Source: Voacanga thouarsii
Taxonomy: Eukaryota; Streptophyta; Magnoliopsida; Gentianales; Apocynaceae
Assembly (NCBI GenBank): GCA_026120185.1
Contig: JANUWF010002024.1
Coordinates: forward strand, 1,364,001-1,428,000
Reading direction: 5' to 3'
DNA length: 64,000 nt
The position numbers and the translations under genes are program-made. Position 1 is the first letter of the stretch. Every line of letters begins with the position of its first letter. The notes below the pieces were generated by a model. The model searched no databases. It had not been told where the DNA came from and saw only the letters and a program-made list of their open reading frames with translations. Shown here piece after piece: positions 22,961 to 36,040 of the stretch.

Positions 22961-24738
22961 ACGGCTAAGGGACTAAAAGAACCTCCATCCACCATTTCTG
23001 AAAATTGGAAATAAAAAAAATTCTCAATTTTGTTAAAAATAAAATAATTTTGTGCACTTTATCCTCATATTAAACTGAAAATAGTTAACCCTATTACTAT
23101 TATCTTTAAAATGATTAATTTGGCTCTTAGGAAAATTGAGATAGCTTCTCAGGAAGATTAACAGTTTCTTAAGTTAAGTGTGTTAACCATCACAAATTAA
23201 TTTCCCTTCTAGGTAATGATCTAGAAGATAACTCCATCGAGAGGATGGTCATTTTTTCTCATTTCTTATGAACATAACTTACACTATAATCTCCAACATG
23301 GGTTGGTCGATTATAGTACCTGTCCTGAGTTATTAATTACATCCTTCCATTAATTCTATATCCTTGTGGTATCTCCATCCTATACGGGTTCATTCCCAGC
23401 ATGACACGAGGAGACCCACGATCTTTAATGAGGATCGTGATGGAAGCCATGGGGTCATTGGAACCCTTCTCCCACTTAGTTTTTAAAACAAGGGTTTTCT
23501 TGAAAAAATATCCTTTGAAAATTTCTATTAAGTTTTCTTTTAACTCAAAAATAAAATATCTAAACCCATAAAAATTTATGTGTCAAGGTTTATACTCTTT
23601 GAGAAATTTTTCCATGGATTAATTTTATTTAAGTTAAAAACTTAATAATTTAAAAAATTTCCATTAAAACTTTCTAGAGACTTTAATCTCAAGATTTTAT
23701 TTGACAAAAATAATTTTTCTTTGTCAAAATAAATTAAAATGGTTTTTCATTTTAACTTACAAAAATTTCTAAATCAAAAATCTTTTCTATGTCAAGGATA
23801 AAAAACCTTCAAGAAAATAACTAAGGATTAATTTTTGTTTAAGTTAAAATTAACCATTTAATTAAAGAAAAATATTTTTCCTTGTCAAAAAATTTCCAAA
23901 GACTTTGATCTTTGAGAAAATGTGCACATAGGAATTAAAATAAATAGCATACTAGAAAACAGTAAACATTTTTATGCTTTTCTATTTTTAAACCTAAGTG
24001 CCCAAAGAATAGAATTAACACATTAATTAAATTAATTAATGGTCTTGTTTAATCCTAAAATCCTTTATTATTATTTTTATGCAAAATATTCAATGAATAT
24101 TAACTATTGTAAAAATAATAACTTTATCTGGTATGGGACAAAAAATAAAAAAGAAATTGAGCAAAAATTACAAGAAAAAATTATTTTTTTATGGTCTTGT
24201 GCACCCGCCATACTGGATCATGGCCCATAAACCACCCGACCTGATGGTGTCTGCACCGGGAGGATGCCCGCCCACGAAATCTGGTCATAGCAGTGACTAG
24301 ATCTTGTTCGCATCCTTCGTAGGATGCTTTGCTAAACAGAGAGCCGGGGGCCGAGTCGTCTCACAGCTCTAAGTACAATGAGCCGCACCACACACGGCTC
24401 GGCTCGGCTCAGCTCAGCTCCTCTTCTTCTTCATTTTTTTCCTGGGATTTTTCTCCAGAGTTCTCTACAACTCTTCTTCGCAACTTTAACAGATGGCCTT
24501 TTTTATACAAATTTTAATCAAAACAAAACCAATATCCGCCTATACCCTTTAAATTCAAGTTTTCACGATTGCTATGGAAAGCATTAAAATTACAGAGATT
24601 TCCTAAACCATAAAGATGAGGCTCACAGAGCACTATCCCATACCAAAACAATGAAGGATCACAAGATTTACCAAACAATTATCTGGGCTATTTTATTAGA
24701 CTAGCATACATGCTTCCTAAGCCATTTCAAGCTTCTCA
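22961..24738 (-). other. copia leader region
   Basis: About 1.8 kb between primer binding site and gag. It contains a segment (23380-23470 on the minus strand, CCATGGCTTCCATC...CCTCGTGTCA) homologous to 56770-56815 in the + strand family member, which supports the family assignment. A short GGCTC tandem lies at 24396-24420. No coding function was recognised. Confidence 0.6.
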
Positions 24739-24749
24739 CTCTGATACCA
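24739..24749 (-). promoter_or_regulatory. primer binding site (initiator Met-tRNA)
   Basis: On the minus strand TGGTATCAGAG is a perfect match to the core complement of initiator Met-tRNA. It directly follows the LTR end, fixing the element's 5' LTR on the high-coordinate side. Confidence 0.85.
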
Positions 24750-24751
24750 AT

Positions 24752-26682
24752 TAAAGCTTGAAAAAATAGAATGCAGGCACACACAGGCAATATAAGCTAA
24801 AAACAAAAGCACAGAGAACACAATGAAAGAGAAAAAATTTATACCTCTGCGCTTAGATATTGTTTTTAGTGCCGGAGTAGATGATTGAACCACAGGGATC
24901 TCTTCACGACTTGATGATGTTTCTGATTCAAATCCTGCAATCGGTCTGCTTCGTCTTGTTTGCATAAACACCAAAACCTTTCAATACTTAGAATATTCCA
25001 CTGCCTAATCCTTGTTGGTGAAACAAATTAGACAGGAAAACATAGTCTCTATTCTCTTGACCCCCTGCTATTAATTAGCAGAGTCAAGAAAAATAACAAG
25101 AAGAGAAGCAAATGAGAGAGAGGAAGAACTAAAGCTTGTATGGGGTTTTTTTTTTCCCCCGTTCACTGTTGTATCACTCAATTGATACATACAGCTTCAC
25201 ACATTTAATATAAAAAATATCAGGGTTTTGGTATTTCAAAATACCCGAAAGTTATTAACAAAAGATGTTTACCTTAGTCTAAACTCTTCTATCCTATAAA
25301 TGATAAAAATAAAAAAAAATAAAAAAAACCCTTTGGTCCAGGCTACTGGGCTATAATTAGTTATTATTATTATTTTTCTTAGACCCAATGAGCCCAAAAA
25401 TAATAAACATTAATTATTTATTTTCTAGACTTATAAAAATAACCCAATAAATAATTAATGAGCCCAAATAGATCAAAATAATTATTCAAGCCTTTTATCT
25501 AGTTTAGGCCCAGGTTAATTTTCTAATTATTGAATATAGGCTTAGGCCCTGAATAATTAATTAACCAATTAAACCAAATAATAAAATTAATTTAATTTTT
25601 CTCATCCTTTTATTTTATTCCACTCCAATGATAAATTAGACTTCCTGAATAAAATAAAATCCTCTTTAACTGAGACCATTTCCTCAAACCAACATTAATT
25701 AGGACGTACGGGCTATTCCGAGGACCAAAAAGATACATCGCCCTAGCTACTAAAATGACCAAAATACCCATGCTATATAAGTAATTATATTTTGCATTTT
25801 AAATATTTTCTAACATCACCATAAAAAAATATTGACCCCAAGGACAATACTGTGTTAGCAATGTCTCTGACCTACAGGTGTAATGACTAAAATACCCCTC
25901 TACATATCGCCGTTCATTTAGAGAGGAAAAAGTGTACTAACACCTCTCTAAAAGACAACTGAGGTTTCTGGTCTAATGATCCACAACTTGTTAAAATATT
26001 TCTACTTTCTAAGAGAGTTACCCTAAAGCAAATATCCAAGTTATGTTCCCAGAGCCCTGGATATTTAGATTCGAACAACTACAAGGGGTGATATAGCATA
26101 GAAGCTATCTTGTACAAGTCTGTCTTGACTAACTAGTTACACATACCCAACATACAAGTATGTTGGGCTTACAATAGAACCTCAACTATAGTACATCAAA
26201 GCATACGCTTCTAGCTTTATCAGACCACCAACTCATACTCAAGCTGTACAATATAAGTCCACACTGTAGTAATAGTAATCTAAGTTTCGACCATATAGTA
26301 CTTTTAGAAACCACTACTACAGGTCTAGTTCTACATATTCGAAATACACTTGTGTTATGAAATAAGATGACTACTCATTGGCTAAAGGTAAGTCATTCCA
26401 CATTTAGAATTCATAACATAATAACCTTACCATGATGAGATTTTCATTCTCACCATTCGCTTAAGAATGATAGTTTATGTGTTAAGTAACATATGGTTCA
26501 TACCTTACTATGAAAGACCACCATTCACATGAACTATTTACTTAAACACAATACGTCTTTTCCAGCAAAATTGTGCAAAAAAGTAAAGAAGAATTCACAA
26601 ACAATTTTTTAGAATAAAACTTTTATTAATACAAATCAAAATTACATCAAAAACCTAGTCTAAGATGGCATACCTCCCAACA
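24752..26682 (-). repeat. 5' LTR of the minus-strand copia
   Basis: On the minus strand it starts TGTTGGGAGGTATGCC at 26682 and ends just before the primer binding site, giving about 1.93 kb. The inner part (25815-26000) is homologous to 48700-48900 of the + strand copia LTR. A perfect 10-bp-arm inverted repeat, CCCAACATAC with a 2-base loop, lies at 26146-26167. The start is set by the junction with Athila/Tat protease coding sequence. Confidence 0.65.
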
Positions 26683-28109
26683 CTTAAGATAGAGAATAAG
26701 CCTAGTTCTTCTAATTCTTTTCCCATTCTTTTAGAATAACTATTCTTGAAAATCCCTGGAACACAAATTGATATTCACAATGGCATATTATCAATGGAAT
26801 TTGATGGGGAAATTTTTATTTTAATAATTTTTATGCCATGAAATTTCCTTGTGATAAGTTGTCTAATGTTTCCTTGATTGATATCATTGATCCACTTGTT
26901 GATAAAATGATTAAACTAACAGACATGAAAATGATACACTCTAACTTAGATTGGATTTTTAACGAGCATTTGCTAAATTCTTTGCCTATGGACTTTAATA
27001 TTGATATGATTAATATGGTAGAAAAATTAGTTTCATGTCCCATCTTTAAGCAAAAAAATGAATTTCCTCTTTCCCATGAAAGTATATTGTCATCTATTGT
27101 GAGTCCTCTTTCACTTCAATTGAAACTATTACCATCTCATATTAAATATGCATACTTAAGTGAAAAAGAAACATCGCCAATCATTATTGCTAATAATCTT
27201 TTTTCTTCTCAAGAAAATACGCTAGTTTCCGTACTTAAGCACCACAAAATTGCACTCGGTTGGACCTTAATTGACATTAAGAGGATTAGTCTATCTACAT
27301 GCATGCATTAAATCATTTTAAATGATGAGACTAAGACATCTAAAAAACCCCATAGAAGGTTGAATCCTTCTATATTGAAAGTAGCAAAAAATGAGGTTTT
27401 GAAATTGTTAAAAGTTAGTATCATTTTTCCTATCACTAATTCTAAGTAGGTGAGCCCAATTCATGTAGTCTCTAAGAAAACTGAAATCACCATCATTAAG
27501 AATGAGGAAGGAGAAAAGGTTCTTACTAGGCCTCAAAATGGTTGGAGGTTTGCACTGACTATAGTAGACTTAATGCCAATTCTAAAAAAGACCATTTTTC
27601 CTTACCTTTTATGGACCAAACGTCGAAATGTCTTATAGGTTCTTCATATTTTTATTTTCTAGATGGATTTTTTAGATATTTTCAAATTTTCATTGCACCA
27701 AATGATTAAGAACAGACCACATTCACATGTCATTTTAGTACTTTTGCATATATATATAAGAATGCATTTTAATCTTTGTAATGGTCCCAATATTTTTCAA
27801 AAATGCATGCTTTTCATTTTTCTAAGTATGTCACACTTATTATTGAAGTTTTTTATGGATGATTTTACTGTGTGGAAATTAATCTTTTGATGCATGCTTG
27901 GGAAATTTGGAACTCATTTTTAAAAGGTGCGTTGAAACTAACCTTATTTTGAACTATGAAAAATATCACTTTGTGGTTAATCAAGGTATAGTTTTAGGGC
28001 ATGTTATTTTAGCTAAGGGAATTGATGTGGATAAAGCTAAAATTAATTTGATAAAAGCCCTTTCTTATCCTTCTAATGTGCATGGAATAAGGGCCTTTCT
28101 AGCCCATGT
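26683..28109 (+). pseudogene. Athila/Tat protease tail and reverse transcriptase
   Basis: The protease end reads GTQIDIHNGILSMEFDGE near 26759, then a frameshift near 26820 into AMKFPCDKLSNVSLIDIIDP. RT begins at PSHIKYAYLSEKETSPIIIA near 27132 with HKIALGWTLIDIKRISLSTC to about 27304. VSPIHVVSKK near 27450, NGWRFALTIVD near 27537 and the catalytic FMDD at 27852-27863 follow, then GIVLGHVILAKGIDVDKAKI near 27988. The coding sequence breaks off at RAFLAHV where the 4.3-kb LTR enters. Several stops (27308, 27448, 27636) disable it. Confidence 0.85.
28105..28109. repeat. target site duplication CATGT, left
   Basis: CATGT precedes the LTR start. The right copy at 32386-32390 is TATGT, one C-to-T change away. 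Confidence 0.7.
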
Positions 28110-30018
28110 TGTGAAACCCCACCTAAAGCCAATTCTAGAGTAAGGGAGTCGGGATGCATATCATATTTTCTTGCATAAATATATATATTTTTGAATGATT
28201 TTTTTTGTGCTTTAGAATTATGATTTATAGTCTAGTAGGCTTAGTTGTACTTATTGAGTAGGAAGGGTAAAATGGTAATTTTGCTTGAGGTCAAAATAGG
28301 AAGAAAGCTTGGGGATTAAATAAGAAGAATATTTTGGAGAGAAAATAAGAAAAAGAGTTATTGTGGTTTAGTGGTTAGAGCTTTGGAATTAATCCTTAAG
28401 GTCTTGAGTTCAAATCCCATCATTTAAATTTTATCATGATTATTTTTATTTTATTTAAGGTTGAATTTTTCATCCCTTGCATTCCATAAGTAGAAATAGG
28501 AGTGTGGTCCTAGGGGAAACATGAAGGGAATGTCCTAATCCTATTCTTATGCCCTAAAAGAATTCTTAAGGGATTCATGTCCTTTTATTCTCTAGCTTAT
28601 CTTAAATTCTTTACCAATTAAGTTTGTTCAATTTATCCAAATCCATATTTTAATTTCAGAAAATTCAGCAAGGTTTATTGACCTTGGAATTTCGAAAATG
28701 GCTCTTAGAGGATAGAGTTTTGACTGAAAATAAGGAAGGAGTTAAGGAAGGTTCCCAAGAGAATTAATCTCCATGGTTGAACCTTCAAACTCCACTCCAT
28801 AGTATTCATCTTCTTCATGGAAGCAATTTGAAAATTTTCTAGGTTCTTGGACAGTCTAGCGTTCGAAAAATTCAACCATTTTTCTTACTCAAATGCTGTC
28901 AGAAAAATGGCCAACTTGTTCAGCTTGAAGATTGAAATTCTTTGCCAAAAACCAGACTGCACAAAGCTGTGTAAACCAAAAAAAAATTCTAGACAGTTTC
29001 GCAACATAGCAGGCAAAAAACCAAAGCTGTTTCTTCAGCCTTCAAACTAGTAATTTACCTTTGATTTTCTCCATAAAGAAGGCTAGAAACTAGCCTTAAA
29101 GGACTCTCAAATACCTCTCCAAACTCTCTACAAATCGGCTGGAACATTGCAGAAAAACTGCATAGCAAATTTTAGCAAACAATTTGAATCTCAAACCAGA
29201 AAAATTCCAGCCTTGCTCTCTCTTCAAGCCTTGTCCGAAAACCACCTCAAACTTCTTTGAAGTTAACCTTAGTCAGCCATGAACTGAACTCCATTACCCT
29301 CCTCCACTGACCTTACACGATTAGGCTCCATAGCCACTCCTCAAATCCCTCCTTCAATTACTCCCATCAAGCTTTCAATTGAAGTTCAAAAATTCTAGCA
29401 ATTGCTCAATAAAAACTCCATTGGATTAAACTTCAAAAAACCAGAAATTCTCCCACCATTTCACTCAGAATTTTGGCCAACCTTATAGCTTCTTCAACCC
29501 TCATTCATTTCAGCGAAACCATAGCAAAACCAGTCGGGCATAGTAGCACCAAAGAACCTCCATCAATCAAACAACATTACCATATCTTCTACCATAAAAC
29601 ACTCCATAAATTAATCCACTTGAATTTCAAACAACTAGATTTCCCTTTTCTCCCTAATCTGAAAATCAAATCACAGAATCCCTCAATCATTCGGCCAACA
29701 CCTTCAGCATTTCGTCCAGCACTTTCTCTCCATTTCTCCAAGAACACCAAAAACACACACTACCTTTCTTCAAGCCTAAGACCACTCTAAACACCTCCAA
29801 TCCCTTCCAAAAACTCCAAATCATGCCTACTCACTCCCTAGAGTCCATTTCTCGATTTTATAACATCAAATCGTGAAAACCAAAATCTACAATCGGATCA
29901 AAAACCAGAATTTTTCTTGAGGTCTTAAGAACACCATCAAGATAACCAAGAACAATTTTGTTCATCTTCTTTCCTTCAATCTTTAACATGTCATACTAAT
30001 ACTCTGTCTCTCTCTCTG

Positions 30019-30107
<89 letters not shown>

Positions 30108-32385
30108 ACCGAAATGGTTGCTACAACGATGGCTGTTTTTCTTTTTCTTTCTTGGATGATTCAAGCCTCCTAAGCGTATGGATCTCCTTGAATCTTCATC
30201 GAGATGGTCACCAAACAAGTGTTTCTCTTTAATCTTCTCTTTAATTCTAAAGTCATGTCTCTTAGATGTTGATGGAAAGGGATAGAATATGATTGGGGTT
30301 TGAGTATATACTTATGTATGATGGAATTGAGATCGGAGCATGAGAATGTTTGGCCATGGTTAAGTTTTATGAAATTTCTTGTGGATCGATGCATGTTCTT
30401 CGTGCCTTAAGTGAGTATGAATGTTTAAGCATACTAGATATTATGTCACCTTTGGTGAATAGGGTTTTATGTTTTTGTTTTCATTGAAGCCATGAATATG
30501 ATTATGCTTAGTAGAGATTTGGCCATGTGATAGTATGTATGGATTTAAGACTTTATTCATGAATAGAATAGTTTGTTGATTGATGTTGGAGTTTATGTTC
30601 ACAATTCTTGTTAGCAATAGGAAAATTATGATCATGACCTTGTTGATAATAAGCTATTTTAATTGGCCAATTTCAATATTATGATTTCCTCCAAAGATTT
30701 CGGAAACCCTAGGAAGTTGGAATTGGAATATTAAATAGAATAGTAATATTTTAGCCAAATAAATTATATCTTTTATTAAAGATAATATGTATAAATATTT
30801 ATATATAATAATAATAATAAATAAAGCCTTTTAAAAAATTAATAATAATAGATAAAATATTATCTTGTAGGCCATATATTCATAAATACTATTGAAATTT
30901 ATTTATTATTTATTGATCAAAATTTAATAAAATTTATTTATTATTTTCTATCTATTAATTATTAATTAAGAGATTAGTAATAATTTATTATTTATTTTAA
31001 TAATACCATCTAGGACTTAGGATTCTTCATCAATTAAACCCTAGTTTAATCATTAATAACAACACTCAAGATTTGTATTTAAACCTATAACATATTAGTA
31101 ATTATTTTACAACCCCTAATTATTTTCACTTATCAAGCTAGACTTATTTTATAAAACCCTTTATCATCTAGCCTTAAAGCTTAGAACATTAGGGTCATGA
31201 TTGTAATAAGTTGAACTAGGATTATTTATGGAAACGAATATAGCTTGAGTATAAATATATGTCTTGTGTTTACCCCAGGCAGGGTTAGGTCAGCTTTGGA
31301 AGATTTGTGAACTTGCAAGCAAAGGATCAAGTAAGCTCCAGTATAAACTTATTTGATGACCAAAGGTTATTATGGCAAGCCAAACGCGAAGTGTATAGAC
31401 ACTCATTTTGTAAAGGCAATTAAGGACTGTTTCCTTTCTTGTTCAGTTAAACAAATCATTTGAAAATCAAACAAGCAGTTTTGCTCAAACACTAAACTCT
31501 TTCTAAAAACCAACTTTGATACGAATTTTAGAAACCCTCAATTTCTATTTCCAAGTAAAGCAATTTTTTAACCGTTTTCTCCCAAGTAGGACAATCAACG
31601 ATAAGTACTCAATAAGGGTAGGCTAGTAGTACTAGTTTTGAAGAGCACGAGCAAGTCTTCTAGCAAGAGACCACCTCCAGAAGATGAACTCAACTTAGAG
31701 AAATGATAGTACTACTTAGTCATGCCGGTCCGAGCTAGCAAGTTTCAGTCAAGTGGACTGTGTGTTTTCGGAGTGGACAACCGGTATGTTTGGGTGTAGA
31801 GAAGGAGGAGTATCTTAGCCAGTAGGTCGATCACTTACCTTTTTGTCAGTCTGCATAAAGTGTAGCATTCTGACCGTTATATGGTCATGGGACCCAGCAT
31901 GTGATAACCCATGGCTACCCATTTGAGTGGTTGTATTTATTGTGCACATGTATGGTTTGAAAAGCAAAACGCCACTCTTTATTTTAATCCTTATTTATTA
32001 CTTGCCAGCATTTTCTTTTATACAGCTTTTACAACTTGCATACATGAACTGTTTTACCTGAAACACTCAAAGCACAACGGGCTTACTGAGATTTTTATCT
32101 CATCACCTTTTATGCCATGTTTTCAAGTCGATTTTGCAATGAAGATGAGTAGCTAGATTTGTTGCCTGCTTAGAAGACTCTATGTTAATTATTTTATGTG
32201 TTGCTTTGAGAGATGATAGTAAATAATTTATTTTGGATTTGTTCCTGAATTTTTAGGTTATAATAAGTTCAATTTTTAAAGTATTATTTTTAATTTCATT
32301 AATGTGACCTAGTTATAAAGACCCCTTATCCTTTGAACGGAACAATATCCCTGGCCCTGTTGGGCCTAGGTAGTGGAGTGTTACA
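28110..32385 (+). repeat. 4.3-kb solo LTR, copy A (gypsy, possibly Tekay-like)
   Basis: It starts TGTGAAACCCCACC and ends ...GTAGTGGAGTGTTACA, so the ends are inverted versions of TGTAACACCCCAC. It is collinear over its full 4276 bp with copy B at 49732-54069. It interrupts Athila/Tat pol, which resumes directly at 32391. No gag or pol domain was found inside, so it is best read as a solo LTR left by LTR-LTR recombination. The motif GCTTACTGAGATTTTTATCT near 32080 resembles one near 63740 in another gypsy LTR. Alternative: a non-autonomous element without LTRs of its own. Confidence 0.75.
30004..30106. repeat. (TC)n microsatellite, about 103 bp
   Basis: Nearly pure TC repeat with a few TG interruptions at its left end. 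Copy B has only about eight CT units at the matching place (51633-51651), so the tract expanded or shrank after the copies separated. Frames through it encode only Arg-Glu runs. Confidence 0.95.
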
Positions 32386-32390
32386 TATGT
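32386..32390. repeat. target site duplication TATGT, right
   Basis: Partner of 28105-28109, with four of five bases the same. Confidence 0.7.
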
Positions 32391-32940
32391 AGTATTATAT
32401 AGAAGGTTCATTAAATATTTTTCAAAAATTGCACAACTTTGTGTCATTTGTTGCAAAAAGAAATTTCTTTTGACTTTGATGAAAATTATAAAAATGTTTT
32501 TACTTAAGAAGAGGTTGATTTTAACCCCTATATGCTAACCACTAAATTGGGATTTACCTTTTGTGATTATGTATGATGCTAGTGATAAGGTACCAAGTGC
32601 AGTTTTTGGGCAAAGGATGGATAAAGTTCCTCATGTGATTTACTATACTTCTCATATGCTTAATCCATGCAATGTAATTACACTACCACTGAAAAAGAAC
32701 TTTATGCTGTTGTCTTTGCTTTGGAAAAATTTTGTTCATACTTCTTAGGAACTAAAGCTATTATCTTTTATGATCATGTAGCATTAAGGAACTTGCTAAA
32801 AAAGATAGAGTCTAAACTTAGACTTTTGAGGTAGATTCTCTTGCTCAAGAATTTAATATTAAAATTCCTGATAAAAGAGGAGCGGAGAATTAAGTGGCCA
32901 ACCATGTAAGCATGTTACCTATGAAAAATAAGTATTATCT
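32391..32940 (+). pseudogene. Athila/Tat RNase H
   Basis: After the insertion, pol resumes with RRFIKYFSKIAQLC, the end of the RT connection. RNase H follows as LPFVIMYDASDKVPSAVFGQ near 32550 (first catalytic Asp in D-A-S kept) and DKVPHVIYYTSHML near 32620. Stops appear from 32747 on. Confidence 0.8.
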
Positions 32941-34290
32941 ATCTTTGATTTGTTTCCTGAAGAGCATTTATACTTATTGCATGGTAGTTCTCCTTGATTT
33001 GCTGACATTTTAAACTATTTGTTAACCAAAGAACTACCTATGGTCTTAACTAGTGCTCAAAAGGAAAAGATCAAGCATAATGCTAGGTTTTACATATGGG
33101 ATGAACCATACATGTTTAAAATTTGTGTTGATAATGTTGTGAGAAAATGTGTGCCAAAAAAAGAATTTTAATCCGTGCTTGCATTTTGTCATACATTTGA
33201 GCGTGGGAGTCATTTTGGTCCGTAATGTACTACACATAAGGTTCTTGAATGTGTTTTTTGTTTTTTTTTTAAACTTAGTTTGCATAAGAATGTATATTTA
33301 TTTGTGAAAACGGGTCTCTAGAAATGATGAGATGCCCCTCCAATACATCCTACCTAGTGAGATTTTTTTATCTGTAGGAAATAACTTTTATGGGACCTTT
33401 TCCTAAATCTTTTGGTAACATGGACATTTTGGTGGTTGTGGACTATGTTTCTAAATGAGTTGAAGCAAGGGTAACAAAGACTAACCATGCTAGCGTAGTG
33501 GTCAATTTTACTAGAGACCAAATTTTCAAAAGGTTTGGAATTCTTAAGGCAATCATTATGATAGAAGAACTCATTTTAGCAATAGAATTGTTGAAACCCT
33601 GTTCAAAATGTATAAAGTCCATCATAAAATTTGCACTGGATATCATCCCTAAACTAATGGTCATGCGAATATTTCTAGTAGGCAAATTAAGTCCATTTGT
33701 GAAAAAGTTGTGAACCCTAACAGAAAAATTGGAGTCTTCATTTAGGTAATGCATTATGGGCATATAGAATTACATTCAAAACACCAATTGGCATGTCCCC
33801 ATATAAATTTATGTTTGGTAAAGTTTGTCATCTTCCGGTGGAATTACAACATAAGGAATTTTAGTCTATTAAACAATGTAATTTAAACATTCACAATGCT
33901 CTAGTTCATCGTAAATTGCAAATTCAAGAATTAGAGGAAATTAGAAATTATGCTTATAGAATTCTTTGATTTAAAAGGAGAAGACTATGTTTTATCATGA
34001 GAAGCTGATCTCTAGCAAGAATTTTAATGTGGGTGATAAAGTTTTGCTTTACAAGTCTCATCTATGACTCTTTCCATGTAATCTTACCTCTAGACGAATT
34101 AGTTCCTTCTTGGTCACTAGCATCCTTTCACATGGAGAGCCATGGAAATTTAAGCTCTCGATACAGGTAAGATTTTCAAATGTCTGTGGTCAACAGTTGA
34201 AACCATTCTATGAAGGAGTTCAAGTTTGTCAAACTTGTGAGTTGCACCCTAAAGAACCCACCTACAATTAATGAGGATGGAGTGGCAACG
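32941..34290 (+). pseudogene. Athila/Tat integrase
   Basis: The N-terminal region includes TSAQKEKIKHNARFYIWDEP near 33051. The core is seen as ITFMGPFPKSFGNMDILVVV near 33385 with DYVSK-stop-VEARVTKT (a Trp has become TGA), and later [20 protein letters not shown] near 33778 and VELQHKEF. The C-terminal coiled part QIQELEEIRNYAYRIL is near 33921. Frameshifts and stops are numerous; the DDE triad cannot be followed in one frame. Confidence 0.78.
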
Positions 34291-34299
34291 CCAAGTCAA

Positions 34300-34345
34300 A
34301 GACATTAAACAAAAGCGCTTCTTAGGAGGCAACCCAAAAAAGTAT
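34300..34345 (+). other. conserved post-pol block of Athila/Tat elements
   Basis: AAAGCGCTTCTTAGGAGGCA at about 34313, followed by ACCCA, lies just after pol. As I recall it, a block of this form (GCGCTTCTTGGGAGGCAACCC) is common in plant Athila/Tat elements at this position. Its role is unknown to me. Confidence 0.5.
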
Positions 34346-36040
34346 TCATCTAATTTGTTTTATTTTTCTTTATTCTTCTTTTATTATTTTAGCTTTATGT
34401 GTGATTTAATGTCACTTTGATGGGGAATAGTTTCATCATTTTCCAGAATACTCTATAGCTAGATAGGGGATTATAATTTGCAACTTTCTGCATAATTTCT
34501 TCATCATTCCACCATTAGCAACAATGCGCAACCACTTACATGGTAGTGCATCAATCCATGCAACACTTGCAAGGAAACTATGTCACCTACCCTATTTTGC
34601 TACCTCCTACTATGTCTGCATGGCCCATTGCACGCCGTGCAACAAACCATGCCAAGTAAGTTGTGGCACTCTGCAAAATACACAAGCGATTATATGCCCG
34701 TGCACTTCCTTGTGCATGCCTATTTCTTTTTCTCATATAACAATGGCTGGAAACATGTTTTTATCCCCAGTTTTGGTCTTGTTTGTGCCTTTATTTTACT
34801 TCTAGATTAGGTTTCCTTGTCTTTTCTTTTCTAATTATTGTTTTTAATTAGGACTTCTTCTTTAGGTCATGTACTTAATATTCAAATAATTTCTATTTGA
34901 TGCTTTCTTACACATGATGATAGCTACAACTTTTGGATCTTTAATTGGCATTTGGCAATCATGAAGTTTATGTGTTATTTGGGAGGTACTTATTTTTCTC
35001 TCCCTTTATCCTCTTGGTTCTTTTTTGCTATACTTTGTATTTTTATTTTTATCTATTGAGGACAATGGATGGTTTTGGTATTGGAGTGGGAATTTTAAAA
35101 TTTTTTCTAGTATTTTTCTAAGAATTTTCTGTTATTTTTTGGCAAAATGTTTTTTTAAAACTTCATGAGCTTTTTGGATAACAATTTGGTGGAGCTATTT
35201 CTTTTAGTTTTACTTTGGAAAATGATATGACATTTATTTAGTTAAGTTGGTTTTGGATAAACCTTTATATTAGGTTGAAGATCTCTAAGTCTTAAGAATT
35301 TAGTTTAACCTTGTTTATTTCTTAGTTGATAAATGAAGTTTTTTTACTTTGAGACATTCATAGAAATAATGTGATGGTGTATAAGTTTGGTATATATGCT
35401 AATTTTTGTTGAAATTTTTATCTAACCTAGTCTTAAACTTGGGTTTAAGTAAATAGGATAAAGTAGGTGGTTCCTAAATGGCACCTACAAAGTGAGAGGA
35501 AAAAAAAGTAAACGGTTCCTATATGACATCTACAAGAGAGAGAAAAATGTGTGAGTTGAAAAAAAAGGAAAAGAGTGCACAAAATAATGAGAGAAAATAA
35601 ATTTTTTGTTTGCGTTCTTTATCTTTTCTTGAAAAAGAATGGGGAGTAAATAAAAAAGGATGCAAGTGCCCATTTTGGTTGCATTACCCTGAGATAAAAT
35701 CCTAATTTGATACCCAATTTGTAGTAGTTTAGACAAGCCCAAAAATTGGTTATATATTCCTAACTTATGTGATTTGCATTGTTTATATGTTTTGATCACA
35801 AAAAGGAGTGGAATGCATTAAATGAATATAAACTTCTTTAAACTAACTTCAAGGGCTTTAGATGTATTTGATGTAATATATGAGTTTATCTAGAGTGAAT
35901 TTGATTAAATGAATATTAAGTTGATTTTCACTGTAACCGAAATATATGTCATCTCCACTATAACTTTTGAAAAGTTGAAATTCATGTCTTGATCTTATTT
36001 TGAATAATTATTTTATCCGAGGATGTGCAAAAAGTTAAGT
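34346..36040 (+). other. Athila/Tat 3' non-coding internal region
   Basis: About 1.7 kb without a domain-bearing frame. It contains a cluster of CATGCAAC / GCACGCCGTGCAA-type motifs at 34520-34720. Athila/Tat elements usually have such a long region, sometimes with an env-like ORF; none was found here. Confidence 0.6.
34520..34720. repeat. GCACGCCGTGC motif cluster, internal region
   Basis: Words such as CATGGCCCATTGCACGCCGTG, CCATGCAACACTTGCAAGG and CCCGTGCACTTCCTTGTGCA recur within 200 bases. The style matches the U3 clusters at 36280-36391 and 47190-47290 of the same element. Confidence 0.55.

Larger units (their letters stand above)
19389..26682 (-). mobile_element. Ty1/copia retrotransposon, 3'-truncated, minus strand
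   Basis: From high to low coordinates come the 5' LTR (26682-24752), primer binding site, long leader, gag, protease, integrase and the first two thirds of RT, which stops at 19389 where a solo LTR begins. The 3' end and 3' LTR are missing. Gag, knuckle and integrase match the + strand copia at 48590-59520 closely enough to call one family. Stops and frameshifts are dense. Its 5' LTR starts exactly where Athila/Tat protease sequence begins on the other side (26683), so it probably inserted into that element. Confidence 0.82.

Noticed and set aside
24329..24587. Overlapping plus-strand frames of 62 and 69 codons
   Set aside because: They cross the GGCTC repeat and poly-pyrimidine part of the copia leader, opposite to the element's coding strand.
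29991..30218. Minus-strand frame with a long Arg-Glu repeat
   Set aside because: It is the translation of the TC microsatellite; no domain and no conservation in the sister LTR copy.
34524..34810. Open frames of 76 and 93 codons rich in Cys and His
   Set aside because: They lie in the Athila/Tat 3' non-coding region over a GC-rich motif cluster; two overlapping frames are both open, so composition explains them.
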